From Lyophyllum atratum (Eukaryota; Basidiomycota; Agaricomycetes; Agaricales; Lyophyllaceae): DNA of 64,000 bases. The position numbers and the translations under genes are program-made. Each line of letters starts with the position of its first letter. The stretch's first letter is position 1. The DNA lies in NCBI GenBank assembly GCA_014905825.1, contig JACGCN010000024.1, positions 682,001 to 746,000 of the forward strand. Direction: 5' to 3'. Under the pieces are notes generated by a model. That model made no database searches. It had not been told where the DNA came from and saw nothing but the letters and a program-made list of their open reading frames with translations. Below are positions 33,301 to 44,228 of the stretch, in pieces.

Positions 33301-34158
33301 ACTTCAAATGGATATTCTCGGCTCACATTCGACCCGAACCGCCGGGAGTGCTCGAGACAAACAGAGATCGAGGCGCAGACAGAGCAATCGGTCACGATGT
33401 GTTGAAGTATTTCCCGTGGAAGAATTTGACGTAATTCGTGATCCCGAGAAGTACCTGTTTCATGTAGAGGCCCGCGACGCCAGACAGGAGATACTTTGGC
33501 TTGCTCTGGGGATAATTTAGGCTGTCCATCGGGGTCTCTGAACACAGTTAGAGAGGCTTGATAGATATATAAGGCGATGACACACTCATATAACGTGGAA
33601 CATGAAGGGCTTGCAGAACCCGCGGCATATTCGTCCCACGAAGGGAAGAATAGTCCATTCACTGATCCCCCTTTCCTTAAGACATACGTCTGTTCTTCTA
33701 AACGGTGCATTGAACTAGGCGTTGGCATTAATCCTTTGCTGAGAAAACTGCTATCCACGTACGCGTCGAAAAGTGATCAATGCCAATTGGCGTGAGGTTG
33801 ACATTCAACTCTGTACCGGGTACTCCGGTCGCGGCATCTTGTTGCGAAGTCGGACCCTTTTGCTTGTCTACAAAAGCCTTGATCTTCTCCGCCCGCTGAA
33901 GGGCCTTCCCAGCGCTTGCTTTCCACTTCGCTGCTTGTACTGGCGTGGCGCCGGTACCCGACCGGCTAAGATGGAGGTAGAGCTCCGCCGATTTCACGTA
34001 AAGACGAAACGCAAGGTCATACTCGCACGATAGCTCGGCCTTCGCAGCTTTAGTGTAGGTCAGCTGTATCCGATGTCATGAACGTTGATGTCATTTTCTA
34101 AAGAACGGGACGGCACGCACCTCGGCTTCGTGATCAACTGGGCGAGTGGTTTTGTTCA
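30365..34158 (-). CDS. PalB/Rim13-type calpain-like cysteine protease
   Basis: Processing protease of the fungal ambient-pH (Rim/Pal) pathway, which cleaves the PacC/Rim101 transcription factor on endosome-bound ESCRT. Exon 1 (ATG 34158) is short. The next exons encode an MIT domain (AKAELSCEYDLAFRLYVKSA, KALQRAEKIKAF) that binds ESCRT-III. The papain-like calpain core follows, with SPEQAKVSPVWRR and the catalytic-cysteine region TDCSVCASISVCLEH. It continues with VVVDDRLPYHPMDGTL, DLHALTGWIPEHI-like sequence and VFDGIYLSWDP (substrate-cleft side). The C-terminal half carries two beta-sandwich calpain domain III units, ending in KYWAVPSTYNPG. It has many introns of about 50 nt. I did not place the catalytic His and Asn with certainty. 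Overall order and length fit PalB. Confidence 0.8.
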
Positions 34159-34590
34159 TCGGAAGTATACGAGCTCATATGCACAGTTTGTAGGGAGGTT
34201 CAGACAGCAAGACCGTCCTGAGGCCTGAATGTAGAATTTCTACCCTTGAAGTACTTCAAGTTTGTTGACAATGCTTCCGAAGATGCTTTTACCGGTCCGA
34301 GGAGGTTTCACCACACAAACCCAAATACAATACGAGAATGCTCCGAGTCGTGAGACATCTGACAAGCCTCTTGCTCGAGACTTCAGACAACCAAGAGACA
34401 ACGTTGAGAGAAATTCAGTATTTACGCTGGAGCATTAAACCAGCAGCAATCCGTTGGGCTCCATACGGGCTATGATGCTTGAAAAGATACATGTGGTGAA
34501 CATGATGGAGTAATTTGTCGGATTAAAACGAGCGACGCCATTTCTACAATTACAGTGAAATTGAAAACCGGGAACCTAAAGAGGCAAAGT
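34159..34590. other. intergenic between calpain gene and homeodomain kinase
   Basis: About 430 bp. It contains the presumed promoter of the calpain gene and 3' end of the upstream kinase gene. No gene seen. Confidence 0.5.
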
Positions 34591-36824
34591 TTATTGAGCA
34601 TTGGAGATCCGTTCGAGCGTTTCTAAGATAGCTCGAACGTCCAGAGGTGCTCGCATCGTCTCGCGAAATTGCGCAGGGGTAAGCATTTCCCCACTGTCAG
34701 CAGGTCTTTGATCTCGAGGAAGCATGGGTTCCAGCCGAGCAAGGACATTCTGCACAGTGGGACGTTTGGTAGAGTCACCGTTCCAGCAGTCCTCCATCAA
34801 CGACCACATATCCTCCGTTAGGCCCCAGGTAAGCCATGGAGGGCTCGACTTTGTGGGGCGGGGTGGTCGTCTGCCAGCTTGTACCTGTAGCAACACTGCT
34901 GACTCTCGTGAGAGATGCGAGAATGGGACATTGCCCGTAAATATCTTTGCGAGGTTAGCTGTAAATTTCGGTACTCGATTATGATTCACGTACCTCATAG
35001 CAAACACAGGCCCAAGCGTACATGTCACTAGCCTCGTCGTTCTGGACAAGCTCATCATTATCAAGGTCAAATAGCTCGGGGGCCTGCCATCTCATGGAAC
35101 CGCCTTTGGATGCAGCGGACGAATTGGATGTCCAAGCCAGGATATTTGCGTCTGATATGGACGAAAGGCCAAAATCGGCAACACATGCCCTTCCAGATTT
35201 AGAAACAAGGATGTTAACCTTCAGTAATTGTCAGTTAGGATATAGGATGCTGAGCGGTAAGTCGACATGTACCCCTTTCAAGTCCCCATGAATGATCTTG
35301 TTCTTGTGTAGATACGCAAGTCCCTGAGTAACATCGAAGACCTGGAGGTCGTGAGTTTTCTGTCAGGTTCAAGTTGAGTAGATGCTCACCAGCAGAAGAC
35401 GGTCCGCGTCCGGATAGTTGGCCAAATACTGATTGATAACTCCATGTTCCATCCATGAAGAAACGAGACATATTCGAGTGTTGAGGCGATATAGACCATA
35501 TATTGGAAGTAGATTGGCATGTGAGAGTTGTCCCCAAAGAATGGCCTCCTTCGAACAAGCCTAAAAAAAGAGACCCAGGTCAAATGAAGCAATGGTAACA
35601 AAATTGATGGAAACTACTTTTAGAAAGTGCTCTACTTGCGTCGTCTGATAGACCCTGATGACCTTCATGCACACCGGCTGATCACCCATGGTTCCCTTGT
35701 AGATGTCGGCAAAGCTTCCAGCTGCTACAGGATCACCACCATATTCGACCCCTTGAAGATTATAGCATGCAGGGTACAGCCCTGTCTTTCGCGAAAGTCT
35801 TTGCATCGCAACGATAAGACTGCGCCTAATTACCGAGTCCACTGCCGGAGCATCTAAAAGCTATTGAAAGGTCAGACGCTATACTGTACATCAGCACAAG
35901 CATGTTATACGCACCCATTGAAATAAGTCGAGCAGCTGTTGAGCTTCCGAATCTCGCGAGCTGAGCAGTTTCTTATACAGGGCCACATCATTGAAGATGA
36001 TCGTGAGTCCTGTGACTATAATCGCAATGGTGCTAGCAGTCTCCTCAGGATCGCTCTTTGAATAGGGTTGGGATGCATCGGGAGGAATGGGAGCATCAGG
36101 AATTTCGTTGTGCACTATGAGGCGAGGAATGAAGGGCGAGGCGTCTTGATCTGAGCTCGACCGTGATATTGTACTATCTCCTACAGAGTCCCTGGGAGGC
36201 GGAGCGATGTCGGCTTTTCTTTTCTTAGCCCTTGCTCTGGCTCGTCTGTCATGCATCATTGGTATAATATTGGATGAAAATGAATGCAAGAGTCGCACCG
36301 ATTCTGGAACCAAACCTGGGGGCAGAGACCATACTTTAGACAAAGAAAGGCGAGAGAAAGGCGAGAGAAAGAAGAAACAGACGCACCTGAACCTGCCTTG
36401 TACTCATTCCCAGTTCATCAGCAAGTTGAGCTCGCGATGATGCATCCGGCGATACGTTGCGTTGGAAGACAGCCTCAAGAGTGAGCTTTTGGGGCCTCGA
36501 AGTATTATTCCAATTTTCGAGTTCTTCAGGCGTGTATGGATATATGGGACGATCTGTTTGTAACTCATGCAAATATGGCGCGGTAGGCGGGTCGGCGGGT
36601 GAGGGCTCGTAAGCGTGGTTGGGCTGCCTTTGCCAAAAGGCAGTTCCTGCCATAGGGTTGGGCAACGGTGATGCATGATCACTTCTGGAGACACCTGACA
36701 TGAGTGGATCGATGAAAGGTCCAGAGCGCGCCGACCCAATGGACTGCAGCCAAGAGGCGCCGTTGTCGAGTTCCTGCTCATCTTCGCCATTTGTCATCCT
36801 GAGATTTGGGAGATAGTCCGACAT
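34591..36824 (-). CDS. homeodomain-TKL protein kinase fusion
   Basis: One gene that joins a DNA-binding homeodomain to a kinase. Exon 1 (36824-36387, 146 codons) ends in homeodomain helices 1-2 (RPQKLTLEAVFQRN, ADELGMSTRQVQ). A 17 nt micro-exon (36315-36299) encodes VWFQN plus part of an Arg codon, the invariant Trp48, Phe49 and Asn51. Exon 3 (36245-35915) starts RRARARAKKRKAD and runs without break into the pre-kinase linker (SSRDSEAQQLLDLFQW). Exon 4 onward is the kinase: AAGSFADIYKG, VCMKVIRVY (Lys), EAILWGQLSHA, HGDLKGVNILV, ADFGLSS, APELF, RPTVQNVL. Exons 1-3 total 786 bases, exactly 262 codons, and exon 4 adds 81 codons, so all phases fit. The kinase resembles the one at 6960. Targets are unknown; a chromatin-bound kinase is the obvious inference. 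Confidence 0.8.
36299..36315 (-). other. 17 nt micro-exon of the homeodomain recognition helix
   Basis: Bounded upstream by an intron of 71 nt (36386-36316, GTGCGT..CCCAG) and downstream by one of 53 nt (36298-36246, GTGCGA..ACAG). It restores the homeodomain helix 3 motif exactly. Without it the frame reads through a peptide lacking Trp, Phe and Asn. Confidence 0.75.
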
Positions 36825-37365
36825 CCAGCACCAGATGTAGTGAAATCCAGAGGATCAAGAAAACATAGCGATATCAATGGTGATGATATAACTCTGCAAA
36901 GGACCTACACAGGTTGACCTTACTCCTGAGCACAGGTTTGCCGTTGTGACCCACATCTGGTTGTGTACATAAGTTTGCGACTAGATGCCCCATATGCGGA
37001 TATGTCAACTTGGCAAGTGCTCCTCAGGGCGATAGGACTGGCTGCTGTTGAGATAGTACATGACGGATTTCGTTGAGTGTGTGCCACGCACAGGATACTG
37101 ACGGAGGATGGGAGTGCGTGGGAGTCGTTGAACAGATCAATATTCTAAAAATAGAAATCAAGAAGAATCGCTTTGCTCGTGGCATTATGTTCAAGCTGTC
37201 CGTGCGTTTTGAAGACTTCACTTCCTTGCAGCAAATCCTTCAAGAAGACGTGGTTGACTGGTCGTCTGCCTTTCTCGAGACCAGACACCTCACTCCATCT
37301 GTTGTACAATCCATGAATCTCTATATGTAGCTGAGCTGCGTCCACAAGGGAGGCATGCATGTCAT
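36825..37365. other. intergenic stretch
   Basis: About 540 bp of presumed promoter of the homeodomain kinase and 3' flank of the SET gene. An unspliced reading of the SET gene's last exon would extend to 37145, but the spliced stop at 37366 is preferred. Nothing else seen. Confidence 0.4.
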
Positions 37366-38628
37366 CTAAAATAACAACGGCGAGTAGTATGCCTCGGGTG
37401 ACGGCGGTGCCTCCACAGCCTCCCTTTTTCTCATCTCTGCACAGAATGATCAGCCCCAACCACCAAAACGAACATGCCAACTCACGCATCCTCTGCTTTT
37501 TCCTCCACCCCCACTTCGGTACCCTCCTCCCCGGATCCTCCAACCACCCCCTCACCTCTCTTGCCATCACAGGATCCCGTACCTCACTCAGCCTCTCCAG
37601 CTTCTCCGCCCACTCCCTGAACTGCCCCTCCTCCCCGAGCATCGCCCAGCACAAACACACGTCCCTCACGAACGCGCTCTCCATCCCCTGCAACCCCTCC
37701 TGCTCTATCAGCGCCAGCGCCTCCATGTGCGACTTCAACACGAAGTCATCCGCGCGACACAGATCCGTCGCCCACCCCGCGAAGGCCGGGCGCGTGTGTC
37801 GCCAGTCGCGAAGGGCGGCGCGGGCCGCGTCCGACTCGGCACTGAGAGGAGGGGCGAGCTTGCATATGGGGCAAAGGCACATGAACCCGTAATGCGAGAA
37901 GAGACGTGCGCGTCGCGTGTCGCGTGGTTGGGTAACGTCGGTGTAGATCATCGTTATCTCTTCAGAGGGGGCGATGGGACGAAGGGCAAATAGGGAGGAT
38001 GAGAAGGAGGCGGGATCCCATTTGTGTGCAGCATTTGGACCGCAACTGCAGGGTGTGGGTGAGAGGGAATAGGCGTCGGAATGGATGGTGTGGCTCACCT
38101 ATGGTTGCTGCGGTTGATGGTGAGGAAAACGGCGCCGTACTCACTTGCCTCAGTCTCAATCTCGTCAGGGAGGCCAAGTTCAATGGCAGTCCCGTTTGTC
38201 CGCGAAATTCCTTCCTCCATTGTCTCGCACTCCTCTGGAGTCCGACAGTTTGTCATGGTGCGCAACTCATCGCGTCGATGGTTGGGAAGAGCATCAAATA
38301 GGTTGCGGTAGGCAGAGGACCGGGCGTCGTCGACGAGTGGGACGTTGGCGGGAGTTATGATTGCGGGGTGGTCGAGGAGAATAAGAGCGCCAGCTGGGAT
38401 GTGCCGCGTCGCGAACATGCCGAGGCCCTTGTCAGCACCGGCGGGTCTGATCTCGAAGCATGGTTTGCCGTCTGCATCAAGAGGCGTCAAGTGGGCTGGG
38501 TGCGTTGGGACAGGCAGATGTGGGATGATCCGGTTGTCGGCGAGCACTGCACATGGAGCACTTGGGGCATCGGGAAACGAGAGCGTGTAGATCGAGAACG
38601 GCGACGACGACGACGAGGATGAGGCCAT
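37366..38628 (-). CDS. SET domain protein (putative protein lysine methyltransferase)
   Basis: A SET protein of the SMYD-like fungal kind. The first exon (38628-38100) starts with a Ser-rich stretch. It then gives the SET-N part, GLGMFATRHIPAGALILLDH, where GxG-type residues bind S-adenosylmethionine. After an intron of about 60 nt the catalytic core follows: NHSCGPNAAHKWD (Asn-His motif, split by the splice site), EEITMIYTD, and the post-SET cysteines YGFMCLCPICKL. The C-terminal region is helical, with many Glu and Trp. A last intron with GTGAGT donor and TGTGCAG acceptor leads to a short basic/proline exon ending at 37366. No MYND finger is visible. The substrate, histone or other, cannot be told. 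Confidence 0.75.
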
Positions 38629-38683
38629 GAAAATCTGGAAATCACGATCAGATGAATCAAGAAAGATTAGATAAGCCCCAGAA
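38629..38683. promoter_or_regulatory. 55 bp divergent promoter of SET and RIT1 genes
   Basis: Only 55 bp separate the start codons of the minus-strand SET gene and plus-strand RIT1 gene. The stretch is AT-rich with no TATA box. Both promoters must overlap each other or the opposite gene's first exon. Confidence 0.6.
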
Positions 38684-40353
38684 ATGGACGCGCCTTCCTC
38701 CGTCCTTCAGGAACTCCGTCGCGAGTCGCTGGACATCTACAACCGCCTCCATTCTATCGCAGACGATGCTGCTTTTGTGGCGCACGTCCATGACTTCTAC
38801 CCTGCTGTGCCTCTGGTTCCAAACCTGCGGTGTGGCGCTTGGTACACCGATCCCGCAATAGCCTCGGATGTGCCGGCTTATTTCAAGTCCACGGACGGTC
38901 ATTTCAATAACTGGGGCTTCAATCTTCGACGGGCTAACCTCCATCTCCTTCCTTTTATTGCCCAGTACAATAGGTGCGCCCCATCTGAATTGTATCCGAT
39001 CGGCGCTGATGTCGCCAATCCAGCATCTTGCTCGTAGATTCCACCAGGGCTGGCAAGCGCATCCCCGATGCACTCTCGAAGACTGTCCCAATATGGTGCG
39101 CTGTCGTCAATCGCGCCATCGCGCGCCGCTTCCCTGGACCAGACAAGGCTACATGGGATATGGCCCTCTACACGGCCGCTGGTGCCGTCAGCGCACAGGA
39201 ACATCACCAGATAGAGCAGCGCATCGATGCATGGGCAGACGCACTTTTCGTACGTCCAATTTGCTCCTTATCAGAGTTTGTCTCTGCTTATCCCTTGGCG
39301 TACGTAGAACTCCTCTTTCGAACTCCCAGCCCTCCCCGCCCCTCTTCGGCCCTTCTGGATAACCCCAGCGACGACGACCTTCCCCTCCTTTCCCAATTTA
39401 GATCCTCCGCCCTTCCTCCCTGTAATATGCCTTTCTGCCTCTCGGCAAAGTGATGATGCGCGCCGACCTGGGGGGTTCGCGTATATTCAGGGTTCTGGGG
39501 ATGACCATGAGCTGTGGAGTATGGTGAGCCCTTCACGTTATCGTGTAGCTGGGTGTTGACTTCGTTGACGTAGGGCCTTACCCCGACTCACTATTGGCGG
39601 CATGCGTCTACGCTTCTCGCGGCCAGCCGCTCTGAACTGCCCGAGCTTATAAAGACGCTACTTTCCTCGGACTTTGGTGGCAACAGGGAGGACCACAGCA
39701 TCACTAAGCGTAGCGAAATTACTGCAATCGCGAAAGTGGGTGGCCGAATGAACGTTTGCACGTTCGCCGAGCTTGAGAGAGCTGCGAGGGAGGAAGACGC
39801 GGCGTATGTCCTTTTACCAACAACGCCCTCGGACACACCTGCAACTTCAAACTCCCCGGGACACGAGCACACGAATAAGCATACCCTGACACTTTCCCTC
39901 GCCCCTCGAGTCAAAACGCACCTGACACAAACCCTCCTACCCCGCGCGCTCCCGTTCATCGACGTACAACTGTCGCGAGGGCGGAAGGTTTATATCGTCT
40001 GTGGTGGCGAGAACGCAAACCAACAGTCGGAGGTAGGCGACGAGGGCATAGCCATCCTCCTCGCTGCACTTGTCGTCTCTTTCGATGGCGAAGGCGTCTT
40101 TCTCTCTTCGACAGGCGGGAATACTACCAGTACCCCTGAAACGGAGGAAGACGACGTCGGTGTAGAGAGGAAGGGGAAGGAGCAGGAGCAGGAGTTGCAA
40201 CAGAAGGTGGTCATCCCGCCTGACACGGACAAGACACGCATACGGACGCGACTGGAATGGATCATTGCGTGCAGGCCGGGGGTGAACCCCGCGCGGGTGA
40301 CGCTTAAGCGCGTCAATGAGTTCTTGATGTCTGGAGGGCGCGGCGGGAGATGA
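38684..40353 (+). CDS. RIT1: initiator tRNA 2'-O-ribosyl phosphate transferase
   Basis: Adds a phosphoribosyl group to A64 of initiator tRNA-Met, which keeps it out of elongation in yeast and fungi. Exon 1 (ATG 38684) encodes VPNLRCGAWYTDP and STDGHFNNWGFNLRRANLHL, both family hallmarks. A 50 nt intron after QYN joins SILLVDSTRAGKRIPDALSK and TVPIWCAVVNRAI. Later exons give AYIQGSGDDHELWS, GLTPTHYWRH and the C-terminal dual-specificity-phosphatase-like part (VYIVCGGENANQQSEVGDEG). The end is WIIACRPGVNPARVTLKRVNEF. A short Glu/Gln-rich insertion lies near 40150-40210. Length (about 480 residues) fits the family. It shares its promoter region with the SET gene. Confidence 0.85.
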
Positions 40354-40738
40354 GTAGCTCAATGGGCGATGTGCAAATCTAAGACCTTCACCTGGGCGAA
40401 ACCGAAGTCCTGTTGACGGTTCAAATCAGAATCTAAATTACACGGCGGTTATTTGGCATACGGCACTAGAACAAATCCTTTCTCAGAGTCACTTGAAATC
40501 AATCTGTCAAAGGAGTTATTATTGATGGCGCATCACTGGAAATCATTATATATGGCGAACCCCGAGGCTCCTAGCACTTCCATCTCCGTCCGATCTTCCA
40601 ATGCTCGCTGTTGGTGCTCGCTGGTGACGAGCACTTCCACCCAGCGGACCTCGGATATGCCTCCGCAATGGGTCACATGCACAGGACGCGACGCGTACGC
40701 GACAGTTTGTCAGCCATTCAACTTCAACAAGCTTTTCG

Positions 40739-40746
40739 TATAAATA
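40739..40746 (+). promoter_or_regulatory. TATA box of the 40790 gene
   Basis: TATAAATA, about 50 bp before ATG 40790. A pyrimidine-rich leader follows. A strong core promoter is likely. Confidence 0.55.
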
Positions 40747-40789
40747 GAGCCCCTCAGTGTCGCAATCGTCTTTCTCCAGTTGACTACAA

Positions 40790-42164
40790 TGTACACACCG
40801 TCCATCTCTTCTGACATGGCGCTGCCCGCTATCCCTTCCTCCTTCGACCCTGTCAATAGTCCTCGCGTCCCCTTGCCCTTTGCCGCCATTGCCAACCCAG
40901 CCGCCGCTGGGATTCTCGCGATGTGACCCGCACCACCACCGCCTCCCTCCTCGCTCTCAATTCTCCCTTGCAAAACCCACTCTGCTAATGGCGATGTCCA
41001 CTCCCAAGGATGCAACCTCCGATAGCACGTCGATTCTCTCAATCTCAGCCCCAGACTTGCCTGTCAACCTCTGCCGCCGCCCTCCCCGCCATCCATATAG
41101 TCTCCACGCCCTGTCTAGTTATCTCATGTGTCCTGTGAGATCGTGAAACGGCATCGACCCCACCTGTTCTGTAGGCGGCCCACTCGTACAGCCCATCCGC
41201 CTTGGTGGACATCATCCCCCCAAAGGTCACCGTCACCTTCGTCGGCGTTCCGACTGTCGATCTCGCCATTATGACAAGAACACCACCTTCGACTGCCAAC
41301 ATCAGTGCGCCACGCCTAGTGCCATCAAGCCTACACCGGGCGCTGACGACAACGTTAGCTTCTTCGTCATGATGGCCTTTGCAACGATGCTCTTCACGGT
41401 CGTCCTTCATTTTGGGATACGGCGGCGGCTTTGATCGTACGTCTCTTTCTTTCTCTTCATCATGCTCAACCTCATCCTATCCTGTAGGACGGTACTATCA
41501 TCTTGGGCAAGTGCTTCTCATTCCGGGTCTTCGTGGGGGATGTCCAAACCAAGGCCACCATCGTGAGTTACTTCCTTTGCTTGACCGTTCTCTTCTCACC
41601 CATGTTGCATCACATCAGGATGACACACTTCCCGTCGTCAAAGATGACAACGCAGTGGTCGATAGAGGTCCCATTGTACGTTACCATCGTCTCTTCCCTC
41701 TCTGTCCTTCGCTGATCGTCACTTTGCCAGGTCAAGGATGGTGTATCAGCCGCCGCGCGGATGACGCTATGGTCACAAAATGTCATCGTGCGTTACCTTC
41801 TCTTGTTACCTTTATAGCCTGCTGAATCCCTCTCCCATAGGTCGATGCGACTCCTGCTGCGGGATCCCGATCGAAGACGGGCCCTTCAGTCCTGGGCCGC
41901 TCCCCTCCTCCCGACGCATATACTCTTTTCAGCACAATGTCATTCCTCGACACCACCTCCTCTTTTACCCGGCCATCGACGTCGACTCAATTCACGCCCT
42001 TCTGCGTTAGCGATCCCTACCCACAGTACCTGTCGACTCGGACACAAGCTCGATGTAGGAATTGGACCTGGATATTGTCCTCGACAGCCGTCCCTAGTAC
42101 CATTGCGACTTGGAGACAAGTTCGCTGTGGGAATCCGGTCGGACTGTGGGCTGGTGGCCCTTAG
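40790..42164 (+). CDS. hypothetical protein, many short exons
   Basis: I do not recognise it. A TATA box precedes ATG 40790, which opens a Pro/Ala-rich exon. The middle (40925-41400) has several frames and I could not fix the splicing; one frame carries a possible membrane helix (SFFVMMAFATMLFTVVLHFGI). From about 41430 the model is clear. Four introns of about 50-56 nt, all phase 0, separate short exons reading DGTIILGKCFSFRVFVGDV, DDTLPVVKDDNAVVDRGPI, VKDGVSAAARMTLWSQNVI and VDATPAAGSRSKTGPSVLG. The last exon runs to a stop at 42164. It crosses two units of a degenerate 66-72 bp repeat whose other frame is also open (to 42216), so the true C-terminus is uncertain. Confidence 0.45.
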
Positions 42165-42205
42165 TACCTGTCGTCTCGGACAGGAGCTCGATGTGGGAAC
42201 GGGGC
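42030..42205 (+). repeat. three imperfect tandem repeats of 66-72 bp
   Basis: Related blocks start near 42037, 42109 and 42175 (cores CTCGGACACAAGCTCGATG, CTTGGAGACAAGTTCGCTG and CTCGGACAGGAGCTCGATG). They overlap the end of the hypothetical gene. In one frame the core encodes LGxKLDVGIG-like peptides. Confidence 0.6.
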
Positions 42206-42655
42206 CGTCGAATTAGACTTATTTAGATGCGAACGAATTCTGCTGGATCTTACTTCGGACTTCTCTATCACCCCACCTTATCTTTTCGTTCTCCTGCCTT
42301 TGCGCATATGCAATGAATAATCATCGAAGTCCTGAAGATGTAAGTAAGGAGGTTGTATGACAAGACTTGCTATGGTCAACAACCTGAAGCTTGAGGCCTA
42401 GAAACCTCCGACTACCCTCGGGCGGGCTCGTTTGGCCTTGCTTGACATGGCTAATCATAGATTCAACGTGCTACTGGTCTCAGAAGATCTAGAATGCAAC
42501 TAGAATGTTCATCTCGCCGCGTCCAGGCCGTAATTGTGATCGGTTCATCCGTTCCGCTCGTGTCTCACAAGTGAGTCGGCTGAAACCTATCTTTGCGCCG
42601 CAACCTCCAAACAAGAACCGTCTCTCGACGTCCTCAAGACTATTAGTGGACCAAC

Positions 42656-43903
42656 ATGGTGAGTATTCGACGTTCGTCATGACGAGCTCTAGCATTGGCT
42701 ATTCGAAATCGCAAAATCAACGGACTTCGAGATGGGTGGTAAGTTCTTTGTTTGGATGACCTTCATGACAAGTAACTTAGCGAATTTGCAGGACTGCATA
42801 TACCCAGGCAATGACGGTCCCATGATGCTGGGTTGCCTTACACTTCTGTATACTACGCTAGAGCTCTGAGGCGCAATGTCAAACTTCTTGTCAGTTCCAT
42901 TGCTGACACCTCGTCTCGATGACCAGCCAAAACCCGGAAGAGGAAAAAAGCCCGCTCCCGCCCCTATCGGTGCCACCTTAAAACCTGGCAAGACCAAGAA
43001 GAGCCCGCTCTTCGAGCCCCACCCCAAGAACTTCGGCATCGGTGAGTAGGACTGCAATTGTCCACGTTGTAGTAGGTTGCCAAGGATATTTAGGCCAGGC
43101 TATCCGTCCCAAGTGGGACCTGACCCGCTTCGTCAAGTGGCCTGAATATGTCCGCCTTCAGCGCCACAAGATCATCCTCATCCAACGACTCAAGGTCCCT
43201 CCGCCGATCGCCCAGTTCTCCCACACCCTGGACAAGAACACTGCCATCCAGCTGTTCAAGTTCCTGAACAAGTACCGTCCTGAGGACAAGCATCAGAAAA
43301 AAGCTCGTCTTCAAGCCGCCGCCGCCGCTGCTGCCGAGGAGAACCAGGATGCAGCGCCTCAGGTCTGTCTACTCGCTCACATCCATTTACCGGGTTTCAT
43401 CCGTTTTGTGGCACAGGAGACCAAGAAACCCCTATTCGCGAAGTACGGCGTTAACCACATCGTCGCCCTCATCGAGGCTAAGAAGGCATCTCTTGTCATC
43501 ATTGCCCATGACGTCGACCCCATCGAGCTCGTGATCTTCCTCCCTGCTCTCTGCCGCAAGATGGATGTCCCCTACGTCATCGTCAAGGGCAAATCCCGTC
43601 TTGGCACAGTTGTCCACCTGAAGACTTCTACCGTGCTCGCCATTCAGGATGTGAGGAGTGAGGACCAGCGCGAGCTCGCCACCCTCGTGTCCGCCGCCAA
43701 GGCTAATTTGTATGTTACCCGCATACGCTTTGATCATGACACACCGCGTGCTCATATATTTGCCTTGTAGCAATGACAAATACGAGGACCATCGCCGCCA
43801 GTGGGGTGGAGGTCTCCGTGGTAACAAGTCCAAGGACATGCTCCGTAAACGCGCCAAAGAATCTGGTCAAAGTATCTCCGTTGCATCCATTCAGAAGCTC
43901 TAA
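42656..43903 (+). CDS. RPL8: 60S ribosomal protein eL8 (L8/L7a)
   Basis: Large-subunit ribosomal protein near the peptide exit and 5.8S rRNA. The best model starts with an exon that holds only ATG (42656-42658), then a 268 nt intron (GTGAGT..GACCAG, branch GCTGAC), then [15 protein letters not shown], the expected N-terminus. A second ATG at 42876 is in frame but adds 17 odd residues. Further exons give [44 protein letters not shown] and the L7Ae-type RNA-binding fold: [40 protein letters not shown]. The C-terminus is [20 protein letters not shown]. Introns of about 45-60 nt lie in between. Start-codon-only first exons are common in ribosomal protein genes of these fungi. Confidence 0.9.
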
Positions 43904-44228
43904 GCCGTATCCTGTGCTTTGGGAGTGTTTCCGAGTCCATGGTCAAAAGGCGGGCAGAGGAAGTATCCGCCGTGTGTCGTTATCATATCGTAGAGCTTTA
44001 TTATTCGAATTGTTCCACCCAGTGTACTTGTATGTCGTCAAATGTAACATTAGTCAAGACTGTGAATGGTCGTCCGTGTTTGCTTTGTTGTCAAGTTAGG
44101 CTACCTAGTCACATTATATTTTTCGACTATTGATAAGTGTTTTGACACCGAAAAGTCCACGTTCTGGAGTTCTCAGAATCACGGCCTTTGTTACCCCGGC
44201 TCGTACTGACCTCCCTTTGGCACTGCAC
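43904..44228. other. 3' flank of RPL8 and promoter of the F-box gene
   Basis: About 325 bp, AT-rich in the middle. Probable 3' UTR and promoter; no gene seen. Confidence 0.5.

Noticed and set aside
35891..36343. Unspliced ORF giving a homeodomain with MMHD in place of WFQN
   Set aside because: The 17 nt micro-exon and its two flanking introns restore the invariant residues and all phases.
42876..42926. ATG 42876 as start of RPL8
   Set aside because: It adds 17 residues not seen in eL8; ATG 42656 with a GTGAGT intron gives the normal N-terminus.
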